Below, piece by piece: positions 36,131-45,301 of a stretch of 51,167 nt of DNA. The stretch lies in NCBI RefSeq assembly GCF_030547685.1, contig NZ_JAUOQM010000022.1, positions 457-51,623 of the forward strand, written 5' to 3'. The notes beneath the pieces were generated by a model. The model was not told the origin of the DNA, searched no databases, and saw only the letters and a list, made by a program, of their open reading frames with translations. This DNA comes from Gilvimarinus sp. 2_MG-2023 (GTDB lineage Bacteria; Pseudomonadota; Gammaproteobacteria; Pseudomonadales; Cellvibrionaceae). A program made the translations under genes and the position numbers. Within the stretch, counting starts at the first letter, position 1. Each line of letters begins with the position of its first letter.

Positions 36131-36607
36131 TTACCGAAAGGTAGCGGCTATAGGCTGAGAACTGTATTGGTGCAATATAAGGTTGTCGGCCTCAGGATTA
36201 AAAAAGACGGAACCGACAATGGTTTTAGCGCTATGCGTCCAATTTTCATGTTGATGACTGTTTAACGATACCGCTATTTGATTGACCCCAGGCTTGAGCC
36301 AATGCGCAGGAATATGAACATCTGTCGCGTATAGCCGTTGCTGTTTAACGCCATTAATAAAAAGGTGTGCATGTCCACTTAACCACTGATTATTCTGTGC
36401 ACCGGCATTAGAAGGTGAGCCCATATTGTAATTTTGCAACTCAACATGAAGGTTCACGCCATCCATTGCGTCCCGTGCAAGAGCGATTTCAATTTTGGGG
36501 ATTGGCATATTTTCTATATCGCGACTTTTATGGTCATGCACCTCAAGCTCTGCTGCTTGGGTGAATGATGCCAATAGCAATAACGCAATGCCTTTTAGCC
36601 AACTCAT
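36131..36607 (-). CDS. secreted protein of the YHYH cluster
   Basis: A 158-residue protein with a signal peptide (MSWLKGIALLLLASFTQA) and a beta-rich mature part. HDHKSRDIENMPIPKIEIAL, VELQNYNMGSPSN, GHAHLFINGVKQQRLYATDV and ISVSLNSHQHENW-like VSLNSHQHENW stand out, with many His residues. The GHAHLxxNG pattern recalls periplasmic domains that bind metal or act as small Ig-like modules; I cannot name the family. The ATG at 36607 has GGAGG 7 nt upstream. It sits between the two YHYH genes with gaps of 29 and 35 nt. Confidence 0.75.
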   Translation of the reverse strand: MSWLKGIALLLLASFTQAAELEVHDHKSRDIENMPIPKIEIALARDAMDGVNLHVELQNYNMGSPSNAGAQNNQWLSGHAHLFINGVKQQRLYATDVHIPAHWLKPGVNQIAVSLNSHQHENWTHSAKTIVGSVFFNPEADNLILHQYSSQPIAATFR

Positions 36608-36636
36608 GATAAACCTCCGATTGTGATTGACTGTGT

Positions 36637-38226
36637 TCATCGAGGTGGTGCGCCTTCCGGTGGTGGCCCCATTACACCGGTACTGCACTGCGCCAATGAG
36701 TTATCGGCCAAGTCTCCGGCAAAACGATCACCCACTATGTAGGGAAATGCGGGAGTTAAAGTGCTCTCTTCATCGGTAACGGTAATGTGGTAGTGGTAGC
36801 CTCGCTCGGCATCATAGTGGCCGTTGTATTGATCGAGATACACACCACCTTGCGCCGTCAGAGTCTGATCCCAATAGAAGTCTTCTCTGTAATATCCGGC
36901 AGTCGCCACTAAAGAGTTGCCCGATAAAGTCGTGACAACAGTGTCAAAGTCAGGCCCGGCACTGACTATTTCTGTTCCCTGGCTAACATCGTATTGGTCA
37001 ATTAACTGACAGCTGCGCGCCTCGTCTGCGCAACCTGTATCGGAATCGGCGGAGTAATCCCGCACAACCCACGCACTGACCGCCAGAGTATTTTCCGCCT
37101 GCCAGGGGCCGTAAATGGGATAACCGTCGGCGGCAAAACCGTAAAGCGGTGAGTGGCCATCAGCAGTGTCGCCTACCATATCGGCCAAACAAGAAGAATA
37201 GAAATGATGATGGTAATCACCCGATGCGGCATGCCCGCCGCAAATATCGACATCGTACTGTTCGGCCACCGGCGCCAGGGTATACCAGTCGCCCGTCTGG
37301 TTATAACTCATGCCATCGCCCCAGTTATAAATGGACGAGCCATTAACCCACAGCCCCACTTTGCCTAAGCCCGTTTCACACACCTCGGATGATGAGGTTG
37401 GCTCGATAGGCAAGTAGCCTTCACGCGTGTCTTGGGTGGGGCAATCGGGCCCTGGCGGCCAATACCCGTAGCCGGCGTTATTACCGCAGTTGGGGTTGCT
37501 GTTGTAGCCAATGTCCTGACCAAACTCGACCACATCGCCCACCTCGATGAAGGGCTCGCCTGCGGCAAAGTCGTTATCCAGTCGCGGCCTTTGTTGCAGT
37601 TGATTCAGTATTTCTTGACTGACAACCACACTGTAAGCCGGAATACCGTCAGAGGTGACCTTGGTGAAGCTGTCGCCGTTAACGTCAACCGTTTCCACAG
37701 CCTGCACATTCACCAATACCCCGAGACCCGTGTCGTCTTCCAGTATGTGCTTGGCTCGAACATTGTCGCTGTTGATAATCCAAACCGAAGAGTCGGTCTG
37801 ATCTGTTGTGTCCGAATCTGACAGGGGATTAACGCTAACGCTGATGGTGGCCGTCGCACTATCAGAGCCGTCACTGGCCGTTAAAGTAAAGGCGAACTCG
37901 GTCACTTCATCCACCGAAGGTGCGGTAAAACTTAAATCGGTGAGATCGATTTGCGCCAGCTCAATGCTCGCTCCGCCGGTTTGGCTCCACGCCAGAGTTA
38001 GCTCGTCGCCATCGGCATCACTCACACTGGCCGAGAGAGTAACACCGGCACCAGCGTTAGCCGTGGCTTGTTCGGCCAGAGTGATGACAGGCGAGCTGTT
38101 AACACTGCCTGTGGCATCTGATTCCGAGTCGGTATCGACTGCATCGGTACTGGAACCACCGCACGCAGACAGACAAACGGCCATTGTAAATGCGCTCAGG
38201 AAAAGGCGAAGGTGTTGAGAAAGCAT
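36637..38226 (-). CDS. large YHYH-domain lipoprotein with cadherin/PKD-like domain
   Basis: A 529-residue protein with lipobox CLSAC. A domain around residues 45-135 looks like a PKD/cadherin-like fold (SPVITLAEQATANAGAGVTL, SVSDADGDELTLAWSQTGG). The YHYH region contains CGGHAASGDYHHHFYSSC, YGFAADGYPIYGPW and YDAERGYHYHITV. The middle is rich in Gly, Pro and Cys. It is predicted to be anchored in the outer membrane. It is first gene of the cluster, 91 bp downstream of the regulator gene of the two-component system, so it may be co-transcribed or directly controlled by it. Confidence 0.88.
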   Translation of the reverse strand: MLSQHLRLFLSAFTMAVCLSACGGSSTDAVDTDSESDATGSVNSSPVITLAEQATANAGAGVTLSASVSDADGDELTLAWSQTGGASIELAQIDLTDLSFTAPSVDEVTEFAFTLTASDGSDSATATISVSVNPLSDSDTTDQTDSSVWIINSDNVRAKHILEDDTGLGVLVNVQAVETVDVNGDSFTKVTSDGIPAYSVVVSQEILNQLQQRPRLDNDFAAGEPFIEVGDVVEFGQDIGYNSNPNCGNNAGYGYWPPGPDCPTQDTREGYLPIEPTSSSEVCETGLGKVGLWVNGSSIYNWGDGMSYNQTGDWYTLAPVAEQYDVDICGGHAASGDYHHHFYSSCLADMVGDTADGHSPLYGFAADGYPIYGPWQAENTLAVSAWVVRDYSADSDTGCADEARSCQLIDQYDVSQGTEIVSAGPDFDTVVTTLSGNSLVATAGYYREDFYWDQTLTAQGGVYLDQYNGHYDAERGYHYHITVTDEESTLTPAFPYIVGDRFAGDLADNSLAQCSTGVMGPPPEGAPPR

Positions 38227-38317
38227 GATAGAGCCCCAAGGTGTATTCGAGGCTTACCATGGTACGAGGCAATTGTGCAGATACTACGCAGAAACAATGA
38301 GTATTTGGTGCAGTGTA

Positions 38318-39004
38318 CTACTCAAGTTTATAGCCGACCCCGTAAACGGAGTGCAGAAGGTTATTCTCGGCCTGCGCTTGATTGAGTTTAGTGCGAACGT
38401 TTTTCATATGACTGTCGATGGTTCTGTCGCTGACAATCCGAGAGTCATCGTAGGCATTTTTCATTAATGACTCGCGCGACAAAACAACACCCGGCCGCCG
38501 CACCAGAGCCGTTAATAACCGAAACTCCACCGGCGTAAGGTCCAGAGGGGCCTCCCCAAGCTTGCAGATGAACCGGTTGGTATCAATCTGAAGATTTTTA
38601 TAACTCAAGACATCGACTTGTTGCTGTGTTGTTTTTTGCATGCGGCGCAAAATAACTTTTACCCGGGTAACGACTTCGCGTGGTGAAAAAGGTTTGCAAA
38701 TATAGTCATCGGCGCCAATGTTTAAGCCCGTTAAACGATCAATTTCATCCACCCGTGCGGTCAGCATTAAAATAGGCACATCTGAAAAGGCCCGGACTTC
38801 TTCGCAAATCGTCAGTCCGCTTTTATGCGGCAGCATCAGATCGAGTATCACCGCCTGAGGCCTACTCGCTTTAATAGCTTCACTGGCATGAAGACCGTCA
38901 CTAACGATTTGTGTTTTAAAGCCTTCGAGCTGAAAAAAATCCACCAATATTTGGGCAATTTTTGGCTCGTCTTCAACAATAACAACTAAGGGTTCAGTGT
39001 TCAT
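38318..39004 (-). CDS. OmpR-family response regulator (BaeR-like)
   Basis: A 228-residue regulator. The receiver domain has VEDEPK, phospho-acceptor Asp55 in AVILDLMLPHKSG, LMLTARV and ICKPFSPREV. The winged-helix part has LDLTPVEFRLLTALVRRPGV and ends VYGVGYKLE. Closest in style to BaeR of envelope-stress systems. It overlaps the kinase gene by 11 nt. The YHYH cluster downstream and the small secreted gene beyond the kinase are the obvious candidate targets. Confidence 0.93.
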   Translation of the reverse strand: MNTEPLVVIVEDEPKIAQILVDFFQLEGFKTQIVSDGLHASEAIKASRPQAVILDLMLPHKSGLTICEEVRAFSDVPILMLTARVDEIDRLTGLNIGADDYICKPFSPREVVTRVKVILRRMQKTTQQQVDVLSYKNLQIDTNRFICKLGEAPLDLTPVEFRLLTALVRRPGVVLSRESLMKNAYDDSRIVSDRTIDSHMKNVRTKLNQAQAENNLLHSVYGVGYKLE

Positions 39005-40403
39005 CTCGCCCCACTCTGCGTTTGTTTAGCCTTATGCTGACCTTTAACCCGCCCAGCTCAGACGCTGTGGCACTGATCTCGCCCCGGTGAGCATCGACAA
39101 TAGAGCGGCAAATACTAAGCCCCAAGCCCGCCCCCGTCGCGTGTCTTTGGCGGGAGTAATCCTGGCGGTGCAAAGGGGCAAAAAGCTGCTCAAAGTTATC
39201 TAACTCCGCCCCGGGGGCGGAGTCCTCAAGCACTAAATAAACCTCGGACTGGTCTTGCCGCACAGTCAGCCTGACGGTGCCCGGCGCATCGGTGTATAGA
39301 CAGGAGTTAGCCGTTAAATTCAGTAACAATTGCTTAAACCTAAGCGGGTCAACTTCGGCCCAGAGGTTTGGCTCACCACGATATTCAAACTTCAGCTGGT
39401 CGTTTGCCGCGCGCTCGGTAAACGATGGCGCCAACGATTCTATCAACTCACTGAGATTTAGGTGCTCGAACTGGTAGCGCAAAGCGCCTATGTCGGTCAG
39501 GGATATTTGGTATAAATCATCCACCAAATGGTTGAGCAAATCTATTTCGTGCGCAAAAGACTTCAGCTGCTGCTGATCAAAGGGGCGTATGCCCGCCTGC
39601 AATGTTTCTATTTCGCCCTTTAAAATGGTCAGGGGCGTGCGCAATTCGTGAGAAATGTTGGCAAACCAACGCTGATTGGCGGTACGGTCTGCCCGTAAAA
39701 TGCGCCCCAACTCGCTGATATTAAGCATTAGCTCACCCAACTCATCTCTGCGCGTATCGGGCAGAGATGTTTCGTAGTCACCCTTAGAAAGCTCACCGAC
39801 GGCATGCAAAACAGACTTAACCGGCTTCAATAGACGCCGGGCAACGAACCACGAAATTATACCCGCCAAGGCCAGACTCAGCAGTGCGATAAACAAACTG
39901 GCCATTAGCTGCTTACGGGAAAACTCACTGGCGGATGAGAAAGCGCCTGGCGCTTCTGGCCAACTGCGCAGCTCGCCAACCTTTGCCTCGTTATAAAAGA
40001 CGGGCACCACCACACTGCCGGCATTCGCTTGCTCTGGCACATGCCCCATTAACCAGTTGCCATCGGCGTCGTATAGCGCTGTCGGCGGTGTTGTTTCATG
40101 CGCGGGCTTGCGCCCGGCCAGTGGCGGCGGATGCCGCTCGCCCCGAACACCGCGGCGCGGGTGAATGGGCAGAGTCGCTCGCCCACTCAAGCGGTTAAAC
40201 GTCAACCCCTCCCAGCTTGCATCGTTGCGGTCATACTCGCGCTCCAGATCCAGCCCCAACACGGTCAGGCGCTCCCGCTCTAACTCATTGATAAAGTCGA
40301 GAAAGCCCTGCTGGAAGCTCCATCTAGCCAGTGCAACGTTGGCTAAAATAACGCAGCTGATTACGGCTAAGAAAGTGAGGAAAAGTTTGGCGGTAATTTT
40401 CAT
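38994..40403 (-). CDS. sensor histidine kinase (BaeS-like)
   Basis: A 469-residue kinase with membrane helices at about residues 7-27 and 168-187. The periplasmic domain contains a His/Arg/Pro-rich loop (HPRRGVRGERHPPPLAGRKP) that could bind metal. A HAMP domain follows, then HisKA with FANISHELRTPLTILKGEIE (His252) and an HATPase with NLTANSCLYT and GAGLGLSICRS. The G1 box is weak (LEDSAPGAE), as in some BaeS proteins. Start at 40403 lacks a clear ribosome site. Divergent from a small secreted protein gene. Confidence 0.92.
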   Translation of the reverse strand: MKITAKLFLTFLAVISCVILANVALARWSFQQGFLDFINELERERLTVLGLDLEREYDRNDASWEGLTFNRLSGRATLPIHPRRGVRGERHPPPLAGRKPAHETTPPTALYDADGNWLMGHVPEQANAGSVVVPVFYNEAKVGELRSWPEAPGAFSSASEFSRKQLMASLFIALLSLALAGIISWFVARRLLKPVKSVLHAVGELSKGDYETSLPDTRRDELGELMLNISELGRILRADRTANQRWFANISHELRTPLTILKGEIETLQAGIRPFDQQQLKSFAHEIDLLNHLVDDLYQISLTDIGALRYQFEHLNLSELIESLAPSFTERAANDQLKFEYRGEPNLWAEVDPLRFKQLLLNLTANSCLYTDAPGTVRLTVRQDQSEVYLVLEDSAPGAELDNFEQLFAPLHRQDYSRQRHATGAGLGLSICRSIVDAHRGEISATASELGGLKVSIRLNKRRVGRDEH

Positions 40404-40572
40404 GGGTTAAGTATAACGAAACGCCACGACAAGACGAGCGTTATCCGTAAACTGACCTACTTGTCTGTATTTTTTGCGCAGAATCTGCACATTTTGCCGT
40501 TATTGTTACTGGGTGCTTGCCAATCAGAACACCGAGTGGCGTTATGAATTTGTATTTTATGAGATTAAAACT

Positions 40573-40815
40573 ATGTTGAAAAAAATCGCTGTATGTTTAG
40601 GAACTCTTGCCCTACTAGCCACCACAGTTGCCAGCGCAGCCCCTGGCCAAGGCCGGGGTAAACCACCACAAGAAGCCTTCGATGCCTGTATAGATAAAGT
40701 TGAGGGCGATAGCGTACAAATCGAGACGCCACACGGTGATACCCTGGAAGCAATTTGCAAAGAGATGGAAGATGGACTGGTTGGCGTGCCCGCCGACAGA
40801 CCTGAGCGCCGATAG
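40573..40815 (+). CDS. small secreted protein divergent from the kinase gene
   Basis: An 80-residue protein with a signal peptide (IAVCLGTLALLATTVASA) and a short mature part. EAFDACIDKVEGDSVQIETP and GDTLEAICKEMEDGLVGVP contain two Cys that could pair. The ATG at 40573 matches the signal-peptide start; the upstream in-frame extension is not convincing. Divergent placement, with 169 bp to the kinase start, is typical of an output gene of a two-component system that senses the envelope. A strong terminator follows at 40906. Function unknown. Confidence 0.75.
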   Translation: MLKKIAVCLGTLALLATTVASAAPGQGRGKPPQEAFDACIDKVEGDSVQIETPHGDTLEAICKEMEDGLVGVPADRPERR

Positions 40816-41199
40816 TAAGCGCCAAGACTTGTTAATATGAGGCTTGCCAGTGCAGCGCCTAATCACCTACCGTTAAGCATGACAGCCCGTCAAATATTCG
40901 CCCATAAAAAGGCTTTCTTCGGAAAGCCTTTTTTCAACCAGGCAACAACACGCGCTGTTACTGCGAGAATCAAACCTGCCCGAGCGCATAAGGCCCTGGC
41001 CGAAGCGCCAAGTAAACGATAGGGAGTGTCAAGCTGGCCTGAGGATGGACAGCATTGCCCCTACAACATCCATAGCCCATGCTGAGCAGCCAAGACTTTA
41101 TTAGTAAACGGGCAATATTTTTTACCAATACTACACGATTAGCGTTCACCCATTCGTCTATACTGTTAACCTCAACTCAACCAACGTGAGGATTTTTAC
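40816..41199. other. 384-bp intergenic region
   Basis: Apart from the terminator at 40906-40934 and the promoter area of the DUF1428 gene, no feature is recognised. Confidence 0.6.
40906..40934 (+). terminator. Rho-independent terminator
   Basis: AAAAAGGCTTTC, a UUCG-type tetraloop (TTCG), then GAAAGCCTTTTTT. A stable stem followed by T6, about 90 bp after the small secreted protein gene. Confidence 0.92.
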
Positions 41200-41553
41200 A
41201 TGGCGTATATAGATGGAATGGTCGCTGCTGTACCGGACGAAAACCGAGAGATATTCATAGAGCACGCCAAGGATATGGCCGCCGTTTTTAAGGAAAATGG
41301 CGCCATAGAAGTTGTCGATGCCTGGGGTGATGAAGTGCCCGACGGAAGTGTCACGTCTTTCCCCATGGCTGTTGATAAAAAACCGGGCGAGACAGTGGTT
41401 TTTTCCTGGATTATGTGGCCCTCAAAAGAAGTGCGCGATGCCGGCTGGCAATCCTCGATGGAGGACCCACGCATGCACCCGGACAGCAACCCCATGCCCT
41501 TCGATGGCAAGCGGCTAATCTACGGCGGCTTCACCCTTGTGGCAAAGACATAG
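41200..41553 (+). CDS. DUF1428 family protein (YbaA-like)
   Basis: A 117-residue cytoplasmic protein. It begins MAYIDGMVAAVPDENREIFI and contains VVDAWGDEVPDGSVTSFPMA, VVFSWIMWPSKEVRDAGW and the closing PFDGKRLIYGGFTLV, all typical of DUF1428. The fold is a dimeric alpha-beta barrel related to the YciI/ABM type; the reaction is unknown. GAGG lies 8 nt before the ATG. The NYN-domain gene begins 20 nt after its stop. Confidence 0.92.
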   Translation: MAYIDGMVAAVPDENREIFIEHAKDMAAVFKENGAIEVVDAWGDEVPDGSVTSFPMAVDKKPGETVVFSWIMWPSKEVRDAGWQSSMEDPRMHPDSNPMPFDGKRLIYGGFTLVAKT

Positions 41554-41572
41554 ACTAAAAGAGTTTTTTGAA

Positions 41573-42286
41573 ATGGAAGATTCAAAACAGAAAATTGCGT
41601 TGTTTATTGATGCAGACAATGCCCCTGCGGCCAAATTTGAAGATGTACTGAGTGAAGTTGCCAAGTACGGCGTAGTGACTATACGCAAAGCTTACGGCAA
41701 CTGGAAAAAGTCGTCTCTCAAGGCATGGGAGGAACTTCTTCACGAATACGCTATTCAGCCCATTCAACAATACGACCTATCGAAAGGAAAAAATGCCTCT
41801 GATATTGCACTGGTCATAGATGCCATGGACGTCATGTACACCAAAGATATTGACGTTATGTGTTTCGTCTCATCCGATAGCGACTTTACCCCGATGGTGA
41901 CCCGCGCTCTTGCCGAAGGTAAGGTCGTACTGGGTTTTGGTGAGCGAAAAACTCCAACGCCTTTTGTTAATGCATGCTCTAAGTTTTTATTCTTAGACAG
42001 AGACCCAAGCCCTCACGAAAAATCGCAAGATCAACCCAAGAATATTAAATCTGATACAAAGCTCATCAACTTACTGCGCCAGGCCATAGAAGCGACCGAA
42101 GAGGACAATGGCTGGGCGGCTCTCGGCCCCCTCGGATCGCACATCTCCAACAAAACATCATTCGACACCCGCAACTACGGCTATAAGAACCTCAGCAGTT
42201 TAATTAAGGCCATTGACCTATTTGAGCTAAAACGTGGGCCTGGTAATTTATACTTGGTAAGAGATGTTAGAAAGAAAAAGAGTTGA
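41573..42286 (+). CDS. NYN-domain ribonuclease-like protein with LOTUS-type C-terminus
   Basis: A 237-residue protein. The N-terminal NYN (PIN-like) domain carries the acidic metal-binding residues in ALFIDADNAP, NASDIALVIDAMDV and FVSSDSDFTPMV. The C-terminal part (TKLINLLRQAIEATEEDNGW, ALGPLGSHISNKTSF, GYKNLSSLIKAID) fits an OST-HTH/LOTUS domain, which binds RNA. This two-domain layout is shared with the bacterial LabA/DUF88 group and suggests an RNA-processing nuclease. The ATG at 41573 gives the correct NYN start. Probably co-transcribed with the DUF1428 gene. Confidence 0.88.
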   Translation: MEDSKQKIALFIDADNAPAAKFEDVLSEVAKYGVVTIRKAYGNWKKSSLKAWEELLHEYAIQPIQQYDLSKGKNASDIALVIDAMDVMYTKDIDVMCFVSSDSDFTPMVTRALAEGKVVLGFGERKTPTPFVNACSKFLFLDRDPSPHEKSQDQPKNIKSDTKLINLLRQAIEATEEDNGWAALGPLGSHISNKTSFDTRNYGYKNLSSLIKAIDLFELKRGPGNLYLVRDVRKKKS

Positions 42287-42321
42287 AGGGGTGCAAGTAG
42301 TTAAACTTTCAGAAACTTAAT

Positions 42322-42351
42322 AAAAAAGGCCTTCGTTTGAAGGCCTTTTTT
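42322..42351. terminator. bidirectional Rho-independent terminator
   Basis: A 13-bp stem AAAAAAGGCCTTC / GAAGGCCTTTTTT with a GTTT loop. It lies between the converging NYN and ectB genes and can end both transcripts. Confidence 0.95.
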
Positions 42352-42376
42352 ACATCTGAATAATTCAGCTTAGTGA

Positions 42377-43642
42377 TTATTCAGTGATATTGTGCTTAGC
42401 CGCCACTTCGCGGAATGATTTCTGGAAAATCTCTAAGCCTTCTTTCAGAATGTCATCTTCGATGGTAAGCGCCACAAAGATTTTGTTTACCTGACCGGTC
42501 GCACCGCAGGTTTCTGAAATCAGTTTATTTTCAAACGCTTGAGCGGAGACTTCACTGGCAAAATCGGGGTGATCGGTTTCAATACCCAACACCAAACCGC
42601 GGCCACGTACATCTTTCACTAATTTAGGGAACTCTTTTTGCAACGCGTAGAGCGCCTCAAAAATAATCTCAGACTTGCGTTTCACTTCATGCGTTAACTT
42701 ATCGTCTGACCAGTATTTATCAATCAGCTCTTTCGCCGCCACAAACGCCAGCGAGTTACCGCGGAACGTACCGGTATGCTCGCCCGGCGACCAAGCATCC
42801 ACCTCGGGCTTAATCAACAGAACGGCCATGGGGTTACCACCACCGATGGACTTTGACAAACACACCATGTCGGGCTCAATGCCCGCTTCTTCAAAGCTGA
42901 AGAATTTACCGGTGCGGCCGTTACCGACCTGAATATCATCGATGATTAGCAACATATCAAACTCTTTACAAAGAGCCGCTAAACGCTGCAACCAATCTTT
43001 GGAAGCGACATTCAAGCCACCTTCACCCTGTACGGTTTCGATCATCACAGCGGCGGGCAATTCCAGGCCGGAGCCGCTGTCTTCCAGGAAGCGACGAAAC
43101 ACATGCAGTGTGTCGATATCGTCACCCAAGAAGCCGTCGAACGGCATAAACGAAATCGCACCGCGAGCGCCGTAAGAATCGTCGCGATAGGCTTCGTTAC
43201 CAGTGGCGGAAAGAGCGCCCATGGTGTGGCCGTGGTAAGCGTTGGTGAAGGCAACAAGGTTAGGGCGGCCTTTAACCTGGCGCGCCAGTTTCATGGCCGC
43301 CTCGGTACAGTTGGTTCCGGTAGGGCCGGTAAACTGCATTTTATAGTTGTAATTGCGCGGCTCTAGAATTTTCTCGACAAACGAAGTCATAAATTCTTGT
43401 TTTGCCACAGTGGCTTTATCTAAGCCGTGAGCGATACGACGATCCTGCAAATACTGGATTTGCGCATCCACCGCCACATCAGGGTTGTGCCCATAGTTAA
43501 GCGTGCCAGCACCGGCGAAAAAGTCGATGTAGCGCTGCCCTTCGTTATCAAAAATCTCAGAGCCTACGGCTTTATCAAAGACCTTCGGAAAAGAGCGAAT
43601 ATAACCGCGTACTTCTGACTCGTGATCGTTAAAAATATCCAT
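42377..43642 (-). CDS. ectB: diaminobutyrate-2-oxoglutarate transaminase (EctB type)
   Basis: A 421-residue class III aminotransferase. It interconverts aspartate semialdehyde and 2,4-diaminobutyrate using glutamate and PLP, the first step of ectoine synthesis. Motifs are FFAGAGTLNYGHNPD, QFTGPTGTNCTEAAMKLARQ, NAYHGHTMGALSATGN, MLLIIDDIQVGNGRTG and the PLP lysine in MVCLSKSIGGGNPMAVLL. ectA and ectC, normally adjacent, are not in this window. It may therefore serve elsewhere, for example for a siderophore or for a split ectoine pathway. No obvious ribosome site precedes the ATG at 43642 beyond AAAGG. Confidence 0.92.
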   Translation of the reverse strand: MDIFNDHESEVRGYIRSFPKVFDKAVGSEIFDNEGQRYIDFFAGAGTLNYGHNPDVAVDAQIQYLQDRRIAHGLDKATVAKQEFMTSFVEKILEPRNYNYKMQFTGPTGTNCTEAAMKLARQVKGRPNLVAFTNAYHGHTMGALSATGNEAYRDDSYGARGAISFMPFDGFLGDDIDTLHVFRRFLEDSGSGLELPAAVMIETVQGEGGLNVASKDWLQRLAALCKEFDMLLIIDDIQVGNGRTGKFFSFEEAGIEPDMVCLSKSIGGGNPMAVLLIKPEVDAWSPGEHTGTFRGNSLAFVAAKELIDKYWSDDKLTHEVKRKSEIIFEALYALQKEFPKLVKDVRGRGLVLGIETDHPDFASEVSAQAFENKLISETCGATGQVNKIFVALTIEDDILKEGLEIFQKSFREVAAKHNITE

Positions 43643-44081
43643 TATATACCTTTTGGGTTAAATGAGATGGGTGAGGCGTGCATCGCGCAGCTCGTAAATT
43701 AGAAGAGTAGGAAGCAAAAGCTGATAAGACCAGAGTACTGGGTAGGGTCATACTTACAGGCAGGGTCACTGAGCTGCCCCACATTCGAAGCGGCCCCAAA
43801 ACAATACTTATGCCTATCAATTTACCTGAAAGCCAGGTCACTGCTATTGCCCCATTATGCAATCGTGAGAATATTTAAGCTGGCAAATACCTTGCCAGGC
43901 GCCGTATACGGCGACAAAGCGCTGCTGTTACAGTACTAAAGCAGGCCAATTTAGAAGATATATCATACCTTTACCGGCCCCAGCGTACAAGGATCGCCAT
44001 GGCGCCCACTCCTCATGAGTGGGCGAAATAATTATTCTAAGCTAGAGTATAAGCCGCAGTATTTAATATGGATTTTTCACC
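43643..44081. other. 439-bp intergenic region with hairpins
   Basis: No gene is accepted here. It contains a perfect 9-bp hairpin CGCCCACTC-CTCAT-GAGTGGGCG (44003-44025) and a short GCCGTATACGGC palindrome. It should include the ectB promoter. Confidence 0.6.
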
Positions 44082-44259
44082 TTACTTCTCTAAAAGTAAG
44101 GTATATGAGCGAATTAAGCCAAGAACTGAAGAGATTGGATTGATTGAAATAACCGTCCACCCATCATTATTCAGTGATGCAATTTTAGAATTTAACTCAC
44201 TGATACTTGGCTGACTGCTCCAAAATGACATTTTTTTTAAAAAGTACCACCTTTTGCAT
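44082..44259 (-). pseudogene. small DUF4177-like gene with a frameshift in A8
   Basis: An ATG at 44259 with a good GAAAGGAAATTTTT site begins MQKVVLFKK, then reaches a run of eight A and stops after about 20 codons. The next frame, from 44231, continues MSFWSSQPSISELNSKIASL, NNDGWTVISINPISS and ends SYTLLLEK. One A fewer would fuse the halves into a protein of about 58 residues with the DGWxVxSI pattern of DUF4177-like small proteins. It may be a true frameshift mutation, slippage-dependent expression, or a sequencing error in the homopolymer. It is leftmost of the AT-rich gene run. Confidence 0.6.
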
Positions 44260-44386
44260 AAAAATTTCCTTTCGTTACACAAGCCTAACCCACAGCGTTA
44301 ACGGTTGAATGAGATTCACAACAACTCCGAAATCGACCACTGCTCCTTAAAGCATTATCTTAATTCAGGCTTGATGATATCAGAAC

Positions 44387-45142
44387 TCAATACCCGCCCC
44401 CAATTTCCCGCGCACGCAAACACTTCTGGAGCTTGAAAAAACTTACAAATACGAAGAAAAGAAAACCATAAGACAAAAAAAGTTCGCCATGCTCTTCATC
44501 TCTCCAATGCAAAAAAAACCAAAATTCTTCCCCTAGATCCATCCCCATTCCATTGCTGAACATATACACCCTAATGTAGTGTAAGAATGTATAAATTGAA
44601 AAACAAACAAAGAAATATGGCGCTAAAAACCAATCAACAACCACATAATTCAAAGCATTTTTATAGCTCAGCTTCCATCTAGATAATATTAGACTACCAA
44701 AAACCCAGGAAAAGGCACCGTACGCTGAAATAGCAATGTAAGCGTGGCGTAAATATGACTGAATAGTATTTAAATTGTGAATAGTCAGCTCATTTTGTAC
44801 ATTATTTTTTTGGAAGTACTCGGCAGTTGAAATTTCGAAAATTCGTTGTCCCCAACTAATTTCCTCCAAGGACACAAATAATAGACCAACCCCCAGAAAA
44901 ATAAACAGAAAACCTACAACAAGTAGCCTATGTTTGATTGCCAACACAGACATATAAATAGAACAAACCCCTGCAATAAAATAATTAAACGATTGTAAAT
45001 ACTCGCTAAACGAATCCTCCCTTATAAAATACTTATAAATACCAGGTGAATAAAGCTTGCTCAAAAGCACAATAAGAATCAAGAAAAGCCAAAATATAAG
45101 CAATCCATTTTTAAATCCCAACCTAGCAACCATGGAAATCAC
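44387..45142 (-). CDS. multi-pass membrane protein with EEISWGQR motif
   Basis: A 251-residue protein with about six hydrophobic helices (NGLLIFWLFLILIVLLSKLY, YFIAGVCSIYMSVLAI, VVGFLFIFLGVGLLFV and others). The conserved-looking loop SLEEISWGQRIFEISTAEYF followed by NVQNELTIHNLN occurs in a family of uncharacterised membrane proteins. AT-rich codon use differs from housekeeping genes in this window. Start at 45142; an ATG at 45133 (MVARLG) is equally possible. Function unknown. Confidence 0.75.
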   Translation of the reverse strand: MISMVARLGFKNGLLIFWLFLILIVLLSKLYSPGIYKYFIREDSFSEYLQSFNYFIAGVCSIYMSVLAIKHRLLVVGFLFIFLGVGLLFVSLEEISWGQRIFEISTAEYFQKNNVQNELTIHNLNTIQSYLRHAYIAISAYGAFSWVFGSLILSRWKLSYKNALNYVVVDWFLAPYFFVCFSIYTFLHYIRVYMFSNGMGMDLGEEFWFFLHWRDEEHGELFLSYGFLFFVFVSFFKLQKCLRAREIGGGY

Positions 45143-45301
45143 TTAATCCCCAATTAAATTGAATTGTTGTTAGAATGAAAACTGGGCCAGATGACAGAAA
45201 GAAAATGGGGTTACGCGAACAACAATCCCGGGATTCACAATTCATAGCCTGACGCCGAATTTTTAAACGTGTTTTACACAAAGGTAAGGCTAATGACCCA
45301 A

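Noticed and set aside
43629-43862. 77-codon minus-strand frame before ectB
   Set aside because: No ribosome site, no domain, overlaps the ectB start and lies in its promoter area.
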